Source of the DNA: RHLJ01 sp965601955 | GTDB taxonomy: Bacteria > Bacteroidota > Rhodothermia > Balneolales > Balneolaceae | NCBI GenBank assembly: GCA_965601955.1 | Contig: OZ271855.1 | Span: 496,001 to 560,000 of the forward strand | Direction: 5' to 3' | Length of the DNA stretch: 64,000 nt | Shown: piece after piece, positions 8,514-17,382 of the stretch | Numbering within the stretch: position 1 is the stretch's first letter | Layout of the letters: each line of letters starts with the position of its first letter | Position numbers and translations under genes: made by a program | Notes under the pieces: model-generated | The model's input: only the letters and a program-made list of their open reading frames with translations | Databases searched by the model: none | What the model was told of the DNA's origin: nothing

Positions 8514-9254
8514 ATGTATCGTGTTCAGTTACATAACTTTGAAGGGCCCCTAGATTTATTGCTTTTCTTTATCAAGCGGGACGAACTAGACATATACGAT
8601 ATCCCTATTTCGTATATCACGGAACAGTTCCTCGAATACATCCATCTAATGGAAGAATTGGACCTGGATGTTGCTAGTGAGTTTATGCTAATGGCCAGCA
8701 TGTTGATGTCGATTAAAGCGAAGATGATGCTTCCAAGAGAGGATTCGGATGAAGAAATTCTTGATGAAACCGACCCCAGATATGAATTGGTTCAGCGCCT
8801 ACTGGAGTATAAACGCTATAAGGAAATGGCGGGCAAGATGGCTGAGATAGACGAGGAAACGCGTAAGAGATACATGCGGGGATTTAATGATGCCGATACC
8901 GTAGAGAAACAAGCTACGGGAGAAGCCCTTAAAGATGTTACACTCTTCGATCTTATCGCCGCATTCAGAAAAGTCTTAACGGATATAGAGCGGAACAACA
9001 TTGTTCATAAAGTAGAAAGAGTAGAAACCACCATTGAAGAACAGTCAGAATTTGTACTAATTACCTTACAAAAGAGAGGAAGCCAAACGTTCAAACAGCT
9101 CTGTTCAACTATTACAAGCAGGGTTGTGCTGGTCGTTACTTTTTTGGCTGTACTTGAAATGATTAAAGAGCAACAAATCAACCTGTTCCTCGAAGAAGAT
9201 CCCACTGAATTTGTTATAGACCTCAAGCCGGTAGACGAGATTATAAATGCATAA
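8514..9254 (+). CDS. scpA: Segregation and condensation protein A
   Basis: A 246-residue kleisin of the bacterial SMC-ScpAB complex, which organises and segregates the chromosome. It begins with the typical YRVQLHNFEGPLDLLLFFIKRDELDIYDIPI. Residues 60-90 contain ASEFMLMASMLMSIKAKMML, the SMC-neck-binding helices, and the C-terminal winged helix carries TFLAVLEMIKEQQI. The length is normal. ScpB and SMC are not nearby. The last eight bases overlap the start of the M28 peptidase gene, so the two are probably cotranslated, though no functional link is known. Confidence 0.95.
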   Translation: MYRVQLHNFEGPLDLLLFFIKRDELDIYDIPISYITEQFLEYIHLMEELDLDVASEFMLMASMLMSIKAKMMLPREDSDEEILDETDPRYELVQRLLEYKRYKEMAGKMAEIDEETRKRYMRGFNDADTVEKQATGEALKDVTLFDLIAAFRKVLTDIERNNIVHKVERVETTIEEQSEFVLITLQKRGSQTFKQLCSTITSRVVLVVTFLAVLEMIKEQQINLFLEEDPTEFVIDLKPVDEIINA

Positions 9255-10866
9255 AAAAGTATTTCTTCCAAAAAGTATTCCTGTTCTCTTAGTACTAGTT
9301 ACGCTAGCTTGTAGCGGATCTAAAAAAACAATTACCCCTCCCGCACCGTCTATATTTGATTTTTCGGAAACTATTACTGCTGAGGGGTTAAGAACAGACC
9401 TTTCCGTGATAGCTCATGATTCGTTAAGGGGGCGCAGGACGGGCGACATAGGCCTGGATATGGCCGCAAATTATCTGGCAAAACGTTATTCCAGCATAGG
9501 GCTTGAGCCTGTTGGGGATGATGGCACTTATTTCCAGCACTTTGACTTAAACCGGCCAATAGCCAATGGATATCAATACAAAGTGTACGATTCTGAAGAC
9601 GCGTTATTTGACGAATCTTCACTTGATGCAGAAACCCTGGGGAACTTCAGGACATGGTGGGCTGGAAAAGGCGCATCAAAAGGAGAAGTAGTTTTTGTGG
9701 GTTATGGCATTAAAAATGAAATGATTGACCAATATCCTGAAAACGCAGAAGGGAAATGGTTACTGGCCTTTTTTGAGCGATCGAATTATTCAACCATCCA
9801 GCAACAGGTTACGGAAAAAGAAGCGCTGGGTATGATTTTAATCATGACAACAGATGACGAATACTTTATGGACGAGTCTACTGGTATGCAGGAGGGTTTT
9901 GGGCACCCAGGGTCATTTTCGTTGAAGTATTTGGAGGATGAAGCAATTATGGAAGCTGCGGTACATATGGTCAAACCAAGCTTTGCTGGAGACCTGCTTG
10001 GCTTAGACAGCACAGACGAGCTTGCTGCTTTATCAGAAGAGATTGCAGCTGCCCCGGGAGAGTTTTTGGCAAAGCCTACAGGGTATGTATTCGATTATGA
10101 GCAAGATGTACAAGAAAATGTAGTGGCGTCAAGAAATGTGGTCGCTTTTATAGAAGGAACCGATCCTGAATTGAAAGATGAAGTGGTGGTTTTAAGTTCC
10201 CATTATGACCATGTGGGAATTGGCCAACCCGATTCTACCGGAGATGCACTGTACAATGGAGCCGATGATGATGGTAGCGGAACCGTTGGATTACTTCATG
10301 TTGCCCAGGCGTTGGTTTCGGCAAAGAAAAGTGGAGCGGAGTTGAGGAGAAGTGTGCTAATACTACATGTTTCTGCTGAAGAAGAAGGGCTTCTTGGTTC
10401 ACGTTATTATTCTGACCATCCCATCTATGATATTGAGAATACGGTCGCGAACCTGAATGTAGATATGATTGGGCGCCGGGACCCTCAGTTTGGGGATAAC
10501 GGAGACTATGTATACATCATTGGTGGCAAGATTATTTCTTCCGGACTCAATGACTTGCTCGTAGAAGCGAACCGTGAAAGCGTAAACCTCGAGTTAAGCG
10601 ATCGCTATAATGATCTAAACGACCCAAGCCAGTTTTACCGGAGAAGCGATCACTGGAACTTTGGCCGATTAGGAGTTCCATTCATTTTCTTCTTCAATGG
10701 CATACATGCAGATTATCATCGCCCATCTGATGAAATTGACAAAATCGATTTTGATGCTCTTACTAAAAGATCGAAACTGTTGTTTTATACTACTGCAAAA
10801 GTTGCCAATGCTGAAGCCAGGCCTGAAGTAGATAACCAGGAGTTTATAGAAAGAACCCAGCAATAA
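9247..10866 (+). CDS. M28 family metallopeptidase lipoprotein
   Basis: A 539-residue exported peptidase. The signal peptide ends in a lipobox (VTLACSGS, Cys about residue 22), so it is probably lipid-anchored. A protease-associated (PA)-like insert lies at residues 140-270. The M28 catalytic core has the expected zinc ligands in order: SSHYDHVG, NGADDDGSG, SAEEEGLLGSRYY, NLNVDMIGRRDP and, near the end, GIHADYHRPSDE. Enzymes of this type act as aminopeptidases or carboxypeptidases in peptide uptake. The start overlaps scpA by 8 nt. The family call is firm; the substrate is not known. Confidence 0.93.
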   Translation: MHKKVFLPKSIPVLLVLVTLACSGSKKTITPPAPSIFDFSETITAEGLRTDLSVIAHDSLRGRRTGDIGLDMAANYLAKRYSSIGLEPVGDDGTYFQHFDLNRPIANGYQYKVYDSEDALFDESSLDAETLGNFRTWWAGKGASKGEVVFVGYGIKNEMIDQYPENAEGKWLLAFFERSNYSTIQQQVTEKEALGMILIMTTDDEYFMDESTGMQEGFGHPGSFSLKYLEDEAIMEAAVHMVKPSFAGDLLGLDSTDELAALSEEIAAAPGEFLAKPTGYVFDYEQDVQENVVASRNVVAFIEGTDPELKDEVVVLSSHYDHVGIGQPDSTGDALYNGADDDGSGTVGLLHVAQALVSAKKSGAELRRSVLILHVSAEEEGLLGSRYYSDHPIYDIENTVANLNVDMIGRRDPQFGDNGDYVYIIGGKIISSGLNDLLVEANRESVNLELSDRYNDLNDPSQFYRRSDHWNFGRLGVPFIFFFNGIHADYHRPSDEIDKIDFDALTKRSKLLFYTTAKVANAEARPEVDNQEFIERTQQ

Positions 10867-10883
10867 CCGAGGTGATTATTAGA

Positions 10884-11001
10884 GTCATTCTGAGCCCGCC
10901 TTCCGAAGTATACGTACGGAGGACAGGCGAAAGCGAAGAATCAACATAGGCTTGAGTGATCCAGAAATTTGTTGATCCTTCGGCAGTAGCCTCAGGATGA
11001 C
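10884..11001. repeat. Intergenic repeat element with terminal inverted repeats
   Basis: It begins GTCATTCTGAG and ends CTCAGGATGAC, which pair over 11 bases with one mismatch. Internal CGAAGAATCAAC and GTTGATCCTTCG also pair roughly. It sits between converging genes and shares its ends with the element at 23688-23831. It looks like a short non-coding palindromic family or MITE-like repeat. Confidence 0.65.
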
Positions 11002-11013
11002 AGGCAAAACCTA

Positions 11014-13938
11014 TCACTTCCCGGTAATCACAAAAGAAGCCCAGTGTACCGGGTGATCATAATAAGGATGATCTAGCATCTCCAGTTTGGCCTCACGAAG
11101 TGCTTTAGTTTTATAATCAAATAACTCTGGTTCGTAAGCATTGAACCAAAGAGAAATTCGGTCAAAGAAGCCAATTTCTTCATCCTCCATCTCAACCAGG
11201 TTTTCATAAAATTTATTCATGAATAGCGGAGTACTACGATCATAAATACTCCATAAACTGGCGACCACAGAAGAAGCTCCGGCAACTAAAAAAGAGCGTT
11301 GTAATCCCAATAATCCCTCTCCGTTCATCACTTTTCCTGTAGCAGTATTACAGGCGCTAAGAACCACGAGGTCTGCAGAAATATCAAAAGAGCTGATTTC
11401 AACAGCGTTTAAATATCCATCCTCTCCAAAAAGCCGTTCCATCTCTGACTTCTTAGAAAGGATAAGCCCACTTTGACGGGGGGAGACTTCGTCGATATTT
11501 CCATGTGTGGCGAAGTGCAGATATCTATACTCCGATATGTCCACATTTTTAATGCCAGCTTCAGTTACAGCGTCATTTTTTAGCACATAACTTTCCTCGA
11601 AGTGAGAAGAAACAGAATCTGCTTCAATAAGAGTAAAAGGCAGGGCTGCAAATGCATTTTGTGTTTTTGAACCCAGGAAAGTATCTCCCTCCTCAAAGCC
11701 AGAACCTGCAACAGCAAAAAGATCCTTCTCTGTTTTTCGGTGTGGATCGTTCAGTTTTAAATAACTGGTGACCGAAGGAAGCGACTTAATAGTAAACCTA
11801 TTTACTAAATATGAACCATCATGCATTAATGCACCTAAAGGAAGTAAAGAAATCGGGCCATCCGGAATTACTGCCAGGTTTGAAATCGACCCCAATTGAT
11901 TCTCGAAAGGAGCGAATAGTTGTCCATATAATGGCCTCGATAGTGAATCAAGAACAGCTTTGTCTTCAACATTAATGATGGCGTCTCTAAATGCATTTAT
12001 TTCTCTGGCTAATTTATTCCTGAACCGGTACTCCCGATCAATTTGATGGTAATAGACCTCACCTTTTGTAATCAGCATCAAAGCCAATCCATTTTTTATA
12101 AAGGAGAAGTAAAGTATTCCGGAATCACTATCCAGGAGTTTTTGGGCATCATTAAGTCGAACCCGTTCAGGGTACACAAAAGAGCTCCATTCCGGGTGGG
12201 CTTTCCGGATTCGCTCAAGAGCAACCTCATATTCAAATTTCGCATCCGTGATCTCGTGATCCAGGGCTTGTATTTCATTCTGAGATCGCGCGCTTTCCTT
12301 TTGCCTAAACAATTGATCGATTTGCTTTTGATATTGTTGGAGTTCAATCTGGTCTTCTGGACTAAGCTCTAGCTCAGGAGCATTTTTTTCGGCTAGCTCA
12401 TCTAATAGCACACGCGATTTTGAAGATTCAAATAATTCGAATGCCGATTCAAAATCTTCATTAATCGAAGCATGCCAGGAACCAACGGTGTTGTAGAAAG
12501 TAGCATGAGGAGCAAAGATGTCTGCTCTAAGGATACCATCAGCAGAGCTCAATCGCTGTTGTTCAATTTTCTCAAAGGCTTGATTAGCATAGTAGAAAGC
12601 ACTATCGGTACTAGATGTGGAATGCATTTCTGAAAGATACTCTAACGATCTTAATTCATGACGAGCGTCTAAAGTCTCTGAAAGGGAGTATAAACGTTTC
12701 GTTATCTCTCTTCTTCTTGTAACAGGCAGGAACTCTTCAGGGAGATCCATCATCGCCCAAAGAGCATTATGTTCAATTCTCTTTAGGTCAAATTCATTGG
12801 CTATTTCTGAGGATTTGGTTAAGTATTCTAAAGCCTTTAAGTAATCTTCACTAAGTAGAGCTGTTCTGCCAAGCCCCTCAAGAGTAAAGGCTATTTGATA
12901 ATTAAGGCAGTCTTGCGTGTAATGCTCAAGTATTTGCAATTGAAGCTTTTCTGCTTCTTCATAATCTCCTTTTTGAATGAAGCAATAACTAATAGGCCTA
13001 AGAAGCTGAATAGTTTTTGCTTCATTACCGATGGATTGATAAATGCCAAGTGATCTATTATAGTAACTCAGGGCTCTGTCCGGTTCTTGGATGAAGCGGT
13101 AGATTTCTGCTAGTCGCTCATAATACCGGGCTATATATTGGCTTTGTCCTATTTGTTGTGCGATTTGAAGACCTTGTTCAGCAAAAGAAAGAGCATTTGC
13201 AAAGTCTCTTTTACGCTGGTAGAAGTCGCTGAGGTACTGGTAGGCATTTCTAAGATCTTTAGGTTCATTAGTATTTCTCGCAATATTGTAGCTTTCGAAC
13301 AAATAAGGCTCTCCTGCATCCATATTCCCTTTAAATAGATAAGCAATATAAATGGAAAGGTTTGCTTTACTTATTAGGGAAAGGTTTTCAATTCGTGTAA
13401 AAATCTTCAAAGCTCTTTTAGATAATTCTATCGTTGTGTCATAATTGGCATATTCTAACTCACCATAGCTTAGGTTAAGCAGCAAATTACCATACATAAC
13501 AGGTTCTCTTTCCGGATTACCAATCCTTAATGCCTCTCTATAAATATTCATCATCTCCTGAGTTTGTCCTAAACGATTATAGCACCCTCCCTGGGTTACC
13601 AAAAACTTTACTCGTTCAGTTGATGAAATATCGGGTGAGAAATAAGATTCAAACTTGGAAAGAAATTCCAGTGCTTCGGTCGGTTTTTCAGACTGAAGAA
13701 GCCCATCCGAAACTTTTAACCCGGAATCAATGATTCGTATGGTGTCCTGACCCTCTTCGCTTAGCTGGTAAGCCTTTAGAAACTCATTTACAGCTGATTG
13801 ATAATTAAACTCATCCCAGAGCTTTGATCCCTTTTCCATATACTCATCGTACTCGCTTAACCAGGTTTGAGACTGAGATAATGCGGTAAACGACAAAGAG
13901 ATCAGAAATAGCAGGATTGACTTTTTCAAAAAGGTCAT
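11014..13938 (-). CDS. Secreted TPR-CHAT domain protein (caspase-like)
   Basis: A 974-residue protein with an N-terminal signal peptide (residues 1-22, ending SFTALSQSQ). Tandem tetratricopeptide repeats cover about residues 30-440, a helical linker with a coiled coil covers about 510-600, and a C-terminal CHAT domain covers about 640-970. The CHAT domain shows the catalytic His in HFATHGN and the catalytic Cys in VVLSACNTATG, so it may be an active clan CD protease. The later GEGLLGLQRSFLVAGASSVVASLW is characteristic. The gene is divergent from a 45-codon small ORF (14020-14157) with 81 bp between starts. Substrate and cell location beyond export are unknown. Confidence 0.93.
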   Translation of the reverse strand: MTFLKKSILLFLISLSFTALSQSQTWLSEYDEYMEKGSKLWDEFNYQSAVNEFLKAYQLSEEGQDTIRIIDSGLKVSDGLLQSEKPTEALEFLSKFESYFSPDISSTERVKFLVTQGGCYNRLGQTQEMMNIYREALRIGNPEREPVMYGNLLLNLSYGELEYANYDTTIELSKRALKIFTRIENLSLISKANLSIYIAYLFKGNMDAGEPYLFESYNIARNTNEPKDLRNAYQYLSDFYQRKRDFANALSFAEQGLQIAQQIGQSQYIARYYERLAEIYRFIQEPDRALSYYNRSLGIYQSIGNEAKTIQLLRPISYCFIQKGDYEEAEKLQLQILEHYTQDCLNYQIAFTLEGLGRTALLSEDYLKALEYLTKSSEIANEFDLKRIEHNALWAMMDLPEEFLPVTRRREITKRLYSLSETLDARHELRSLEYLSEMHSTSSTDSAFYYANQAFEKIEQQRLSSADGILRADIFAPHATFYNTVGSWHASINEDFESAFELFESSKSRVLLDELAEKNAPELELSPEDQIELQQYQKQIDQLFRQKESARSQNEIQALDHEITDAKFEYEVALERIRKAHPEWSSFVYPERVRLNDAQKLLDSDSGILYFSFIKNGLALMLITKGEVYYHQIDREYRFRNKLAREINAFRDAIINVEDKAVLDSLSRPLYGQLFAPFENQLGSISNLAVIPDGPISLLPLGALMHDGSYLVNRFTIKSLPSVTSYLKLNDPHRKTEKDLFAVAGSGFEEGDTFLGSKTQNAFAALPFTLIEADSVSSHFEESYVLKNDAVTEAGIKNVDISEYRYLHFATHGNIDEVSPRQSGLILSKKSEMERLFGEDGYLNAVEISSFDISADLVVLSACNTATGKVMNGEGLLGLQRSFLVAGASSVVASLWSIYDRSTPLFMNKFYENLVEMEDEEIGFFDRISLWFNAYEPELFDYKTKALREAKLEMLDHPYYDHPVHWASFVITGK

Positions 13939-14019
13939 TTAAAAAAATGGAGCTCGTTTTGAATTTAAGGAGAATATGCTGTTTTTTGGGTAAAACTTAA
14001 ACCAGAACAAGGAGTGACT

Positions 14020-14157
14020 ATGAGTTGGGACTTGCATAATAAATACGTGGCATTTTCAAGACCAGATGATAATGGAGGAGGAGATCCACCACCAGACCCT
14101 CCTCATACCGGAGGAGGAGGGGGAACAACCACCACCAACCCAAATGAGGGGAGCTAA
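14020..14157 (+). CDS. Small Gly/Pro/Thr-rich ORF (45 aa)
   Basis: A 45-codon ORF. It begins MSWDLHNKYVAFSRPDD and continues into a low-complexity tail of glycine, proline and threonine runs (GGGDPPPDPP, GGGGG, TTTT). An AAGGAG ribosome-binding site lies 5 nt before the ATG, and a strong terminator hairpin starts about 10 nt after the stop, so it looks like a complete, independent transcription unit. It has no signal peptide or membrane helix. It diverges from the CHAT gene, from which it could share control. I know of no family for it. Confidence 0.6.
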   Translation: MSWDLHNKYVAFSRPDDNGGGDPPPDPPHTGGGGGTTTTNPNEGS

Positions 14158-14165
14158 TTTTAAAA

Positions 14166-14205
14166 ATGACCCCGTTCCGAAGGAAATAGGGACGGGGGTT
14201 TTTAT
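14166..14205 (+). terminator. Rho-independent terminator after the small ORF
   Basis: ACCCCGTTCC pairs with GGGACGGGGGT around a GAAGGAAATA-type loop and is followed by TTTTTATT on the plus strand. The other side also has a T-rich flank (TCATTTTTA), so it may serve the converging ftsY gene too. Confidence 0.8.
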
Positions 14206-15155
14206 TCCCCAAATAAAGCGTTTACAAAATCCGCTTTATCAAAAACCTGCAAGTCTTCTATTTTTTCTCCAAGGCCGATGTACTTAACCGGCACATTCAA
14301 TTCATGAGAAATCCCTATAACGATACCACCCTTGGCAGTACCATCCAGTTTTGTTAGAGCCAAGCCCGTGATATCTACAGCTTCAGTAAAAGCCTTGGCC
14401 TGTAGCATAGCATTTTGTCCGGTAGAAGCGTCCAGTACTAAAATCACTTCATGGGGGGCGTCATCAATCACTTTACTCATTACTCTCTTAATTTTGGAAA
14501 GCTCGTCCATCAGGGCTTTTTTGTTATGAAGCCTTCCTGCAGTATCGATTAAAGCAATATCGGCACCCCGGGCTTTGGCGGCTGAAGCGGTATCAAATGC
14601 CACTGCGGCTGGGTCAGCATCCTGGCCTTGTTCAATAATGGGAACATCTGCTCGCTCGCTCCAAATCTTGAGCTGATCGACCGCAGCAGCTCTAAAGGTA
14701 TCAGCTGCGCCAAGTAGCACATCTTTTCCGGCAGACTTATACATATAAGAAAGCTTCCCAATGGTAGTGGTCTTACCCACCCCATTTACTCCAACAACCA
14801 GCACAACGTGTGGTTTTGAAGGGAATTCGGCATCAAACTCAGCGGGTTTTTCGGTTGGATTTTCCTGAAGAAGAGCAACAATCTCTTCGCGGAGCATTTT
14901 CTGAAGCTCGCCTTGGTTTACGTATTTATCTCGAGCAACTCGTTTTTCAATGCGTTTTATAATCTCGATGGTGGTTTTTACTCCAACATCGGAGGTAATT
15001 AAAATCTCTTCTAACTCATCAAGAATCTCATCATCAACGGTGTCTTTCCCAGCGAGCGCTTTTCCGAGCTTGTTTAAAATCCCGGCCCGGCTTTTTTCCA
15101 CACCTTGTTCAAGAGTTTCCTTTTTCTTGATGCCTAGTTTTTCTAAAAATCCCAT
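14202..15155 (-). CDS. ftsY: Signal recognition particle receptor FtsY
   Basis: A 317-residue SRP-type GTPase that docks SRP-ribosome complexes at the membrane. The N-domain (residues 1-95) is followed by the G-domain with GVNGVGKTTTIGKL (G1), DTFRAAAVDQLK, DTAGR (G3), TKLDGTAKGG (G4) and YIGLGEKIEDLQVFD (closing loop). The acidic A-domain found in E. coli FtsY is absent, which is normal in this phylum. It precedes a CDP-alcohol phosphatidyltransferase gene on the same strand with 8 nt between them (that gene is upstream), so the two are probably cotranscribed. Confidence 0.97.
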   Translation of the reverse strand: MGFLEKLGIKKKETLEQGVEKSRAGILNKLGKALAGKDTVDDEILDELEEILITSDVGVKTTIEIIKRIEKRVARDKYVNQGELQKMLREEIVALLQENPTEKPAEFDAEFPSKPHVVLVVGVNGVGKTTTIGKLSYMYKSAGKDVLLGAADTFRAAAVDQLKIWSERADVPIIEQGQDADPAAVAFDTASAAKARGADIALIDTAGRLHNKKALMDELSKIKRVMSKVIDDAPHEVILVLDASTGQNAMLQAKAFTEAVDITGLALTKLDGTAKGGIVIGISHELNVPVKYIGLGEKIEDLQVFDKADFVNALFGE

Positions 15156-15163
15156 GTATTGTC

Positions 15164-15757
15164 TTAGTTAAAATCAGAGTCGCCGTTCATAATGGCACGA
15201 TACCTGAAAAGGTACGCAAAAAAGGAGACAACCATCATCGCGGTGGAAATATAGAGCAGGTATTCATGTGCTATTGTGGCCTCTCTAAAAAAGAATACCG
15301 CGATCCAATAAAGTGCAAGAATGTTTACATATACCTTACCGGTTAGGGTAGACATGGCCACCTTCCCGTATTTTACTTTGATAAAAGATGAGCCGATCAT
15401 GATTAGGGAATCTCTTACCACATTAATAAGCAGAAACCAAAGCGGCACCCACCCCAGCCAAACGGTGTAAATAAATAAAATAACAGCACAGATTTTATCA
15501 GAAATCGGGTCTATGACCTTACCCACCTCGGAGATGGTATTCGTTTTTCTGGCAACGAGCCCATCCAGGTAGTCAGATATAACGGCATAAACGATGAGCC
15601 CAATAATCCAGCCATTGTAGTTGAGGTCATTGTAATAATGAAGTATTACAACTGGGAAAGCCACGAAGAAACGAGAAAAAGAGATGATGTTGGAGAAGGT
15701 GAGTACCTTTCCGGAAACCTCTACGGTTTTGCCATCAATGTTCTTAGAAATTGCCAA
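15164..15757 (-). CDS. CDP-alcohol phosphatidyltransferase family protein (PgsA-like)
   Basis: A 197-residue integral membrane enzyme. The family motif DG-x2-AR-x8-G-x3-D-x3-D is complete (DGLVAR, then G, D and D at the right spacing, about residues 64-86). Roughly five transmembrane helices follow the usual pattern. Such enzymes transfer a phosphatidyl group from CDP-diacylglycerol to an alcohol; the short length and single domain fit phosphatidylglycerophosphate synthase, but the acceptor cannot be fixed from sequence. It lies 8 nt upstream of ftsY in the same transcription direction. Confidence 0.88.
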   Translation of the reverse strand: MAISKNIDGKTVEVSGKVLTFSNIISFSRFFVAFPVVILHYYNDLNYNGWIIGLIVYAVISDYLDGLVARKTNTISEVGKVIDPISDKICAVILFIYTVWLGWVPLWFLLINVVRDSLIMIGSSFIKVKYGKVAMSTLTGKVYVNILALYWIAVFFFREATIAHEYLLYISTAMMVVSFFAYLFRYRAIMNGDSDFN

Positions 15758-15811
15758 GTTAATTCCCGTTCTTTAGCGCAAAGTTAAAGCCAATCTCACG
15801 ATAAAGCCACT

Positions 15812-16363
15812 ATGAAAGATTCCGAGCTTCTGATTGAACGAAAAGTATCTTCAAAAGAAGTCTTTAACGGTAAATTATTGCATGTTTTTTATGACGAAGC
15901 CGAGCTCCCAAACGGAGAAACTAGTTCCAGGGAATGGATAAAGCACCCTGGCGCCTGTGCGGTAGTCCCAGTTTTTGAAAATGGGGATATCATGCTGATC
16001 AAACAATTCCGGTATCCCATGAGCCAGATATTTTGGGAAGTTCCCGCTGGAAAAATTGACTCCGGAGAAGCCCAGGACCTTACGGCGATGAGAGAACTAA
16101 AAGAAGAAGCGGGCTTAGGGGCAGGCAGGTTGGAATATGTAGGGCACTTTTATCCGGGGATAGGATACTCCGATGAAGTAATCCATATCTACCTGGCATC
16201 CGGACTTTCAATTACAAATCAGCAAACCGATGAAGATGAGTTTGTATTGAGAGAGCGCATCCCTTTTGAAGAAGCCGTTAAGATGGTTCACTCAGGGGAA
16301 ATCAATGATGGAAAGACCGTTATTTGTTTATTGAGAGCGTGGCAACATTTTAACTCTGAATAA
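15812..16363 (+). CDS. NUDIX hydrolase (ADP-ribose pyrophosphatase-like)
   Basis: A 183-residue enzyme with a complete Nudix box, Gx5Ex7REUxEEAGL (GKIDSGE ... RELKEEAGL, about residues 76-98), which binds the metal for pyrophosphate bond cleavage. The N-terminal strands (VFNGKLLHVFYDEAELPNG) and the LIKQFRYP motif before the box fit the ADP-ribose/ADP-sugar pyrophosphatase subfamily. The length is normal. It is divergent from the phosphatidyltransferase gene, 54 bp away. Confidence 0.9.
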   Translation: MKDSELLIERKVSSKEVFNGKLLHVFYDEAELPNGETSSREWIKHPGACAVVPVFENGDIMLIKQFRYPMSQIFWEVPAGKIDSGEAQDLTAMRELKEEAGLGAGRLEYVGHFYPGIGYSDEVIHIYLASGLSITNQQTDEDEFVLRERIPFEEAVKMVHSGEINDGKTVICLLRAWQHFNSE

Positions 16364-16395
16364 ATTGATTTGAACTGACGTGAGAGATAACGTTG

Positions 16396-16449
16396 TTCAA
16401 TGTTCAATGTTCAATGTTCAATGTTCAATGTTCAATGTTCAATGTTCAA
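16396..16449. repeat. Heptanucleotide tandem repeat (TTCAATG)7.7
   Basis: Seven perfect copies of TTCAATG plus a partial TTCAA. The last bases form the TGA stop codon (minus strand) of the 16446-16739 gene, so copy number changes would not alter that protein unless they extend past it. The unit is also a word in the palindromic repeats at 700-809 and 23551-23617. Confidence 0.95.
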
Positions 16450-16739
16450 ATTACCCCTTCGTTTTTTGCCAGCTTGAATAGGGACTCATGAAGATTCTCC
16501 ATATCTAATGCTCCCCTTGTTGAAAGTTCCTTGATCTCATCTTCACCAAGCATAAGAAGGCAGCCCATTTCATTTAATACAGCATCAAAGTGCCTTGGGT
16601 CTGCCATTGCCAGTTTTGTGAGGTTAATCCCATCAGGATTCTTACGGATGTCTATTAAAATGTAGAACTCATCCTTTCCATCATCATTAAAGGAATAGGT
16701 TTCCAGTTTGGTATCTTCAAGATTTAGCATGGCGTTCAA
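16446..16739 (-). CDS. Hypothetical protein paired with an HTH protein
   Basis: A 97-residue acidic soluble protein with no recognised domain. It overlaps the end of the HTH gene at 16717-17124 by 23 bp if the first ATG is used; the ATG at codon 4 would cut this to 14 bp. The arrangement (excisionase-type HTH protein followed at once by a small acidic protein) resembles two-gene regulatory or toxin-antitoxin cassettes, but no toxin motif is visible. Its stop codon lies in the heptanucleotide repeat. Confidence 0.6.
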   Translation of the reverse strand: MNAMLNLEDTKLETYSFNDDGKDEFYILIDIRKNPDGINLTKLAMADPRHFDAVLNEMGCLLMLGEDEIKELSTRGALDMENLHESLFKLAKNEGVI

Positions 16740-17124
16740 TAAAATCCCTGGCTTTAACTACTTCAATTATTTCGTTCGTTTCGCGGTTCACAATTTTGAT
16801 CTGAAATAAACTTATGATAGCCTGTTCATTTAGCACTTCAAGCACTTCGTCTGCATTGTCACATTCCTCGGTTTCGCTAACCAGGTCATTTACTCCCTGA
16901 ACGATATAGCGAACGCCAGATTCTTTTATAGTGGCAGCTGGGACATGTGGAGTTTCAAAGTACTCACGAATGGCATCTTCGGTAACATACCAGCTTACAC
17001 CCAGTTTGCGTGCCCGGATTTTACCTTCCCTCAAGTAAGCCCGAAGAGTTAATTTTGAGATGCCAAGCATTTCATGAAGGTCATCAATAGAATAAAGCGT
17101 TAAAGAACCAATTTTCTTGGGCAT
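16717..17124 (-). CDS. Excisionase-type helix-turn-helix protein
   Basis: A 135-residue protein. Residues 8-58 form a MerR/excisionase-like HTH_17 domain (YSIDDLHEMLGISKLTLRAY followed by an EGKIRARKLGVSWYVT wing). The C-terminal 75 residues are acidic, and their KIVNRETNEIIEVVKARDF stretch may be a dimerisation or partner-binding part. It overlaps the next gene, 16446-16739, and is very likely translated with it. No integrase or other mobile gene is nearby, so a chromosomal regulator is more likely than a recombination directionality factor. Confidence 0.75.
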   Translation of the reverse strand: MPKKIGSLTLYSIDDLHEMLGISKLTLRAYLREGKIRARKLGVSWYVTEDAIREYFETPHVPAATIKESGVRYIVQGVNDLVSETEECDNADEVLEVLNEQAIISLFQIKIVNRETNEIIEVVKARDFIERHAKS

Positions 17125-17266
17125 TCTTTAGTGATTATTACTTTTATTTAATCGACGTAATAATAAGCATTAATTATATGTATACCATCATTAGTTATAC
17201 AAAAGAAAAAAGATTTGGTCGGGGCTCCACTCCTGCCTTATATTGGTTCTAGTTATTCAAAAATCA

Positions 17267-17290
17267 GAGCCCAATCAGGGCTTTTTTCAT
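17267..17290 (+). terminator. Terminator-like hairpin with no gene before it
   Basis: AGCCC, AATCA, GGGCT, then TTTTTTC on the plus strand. No plus-strand ORF lies directly upstream (the previous genes read the other way). It could end a short non-coding RNA from the 17125-17266 gap or be incidental. Confidence 0.4.
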
Positions 17291-17382
17291 TTAAGCCCAT
17301 CTCACTTTCCTTCCCGTTATTTTTAGTTTTCTATTCCCGAATAGCTACATTCTAGCTGATTTATATTGAACTAACACGAAAG

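Noticed and set aside
14018..14212. Minus-strand 64-codon ORF
   Set aside because: It covers the terminator and the small plus-strand ORF that has a ribosome-binding site; its sequence is the mirror of low-complexity codons.
16396..16449. CRISPR array
   Set aside because: Seven-base units without spacers; no cas genes. The repeated protein-coding blades in the right half are also not CRISPR.
17210..17290. tRNA-like sequence with GGTTCTAGT
   Set aside because: No cloverleaf can be completed and no acceptor stem pairs.
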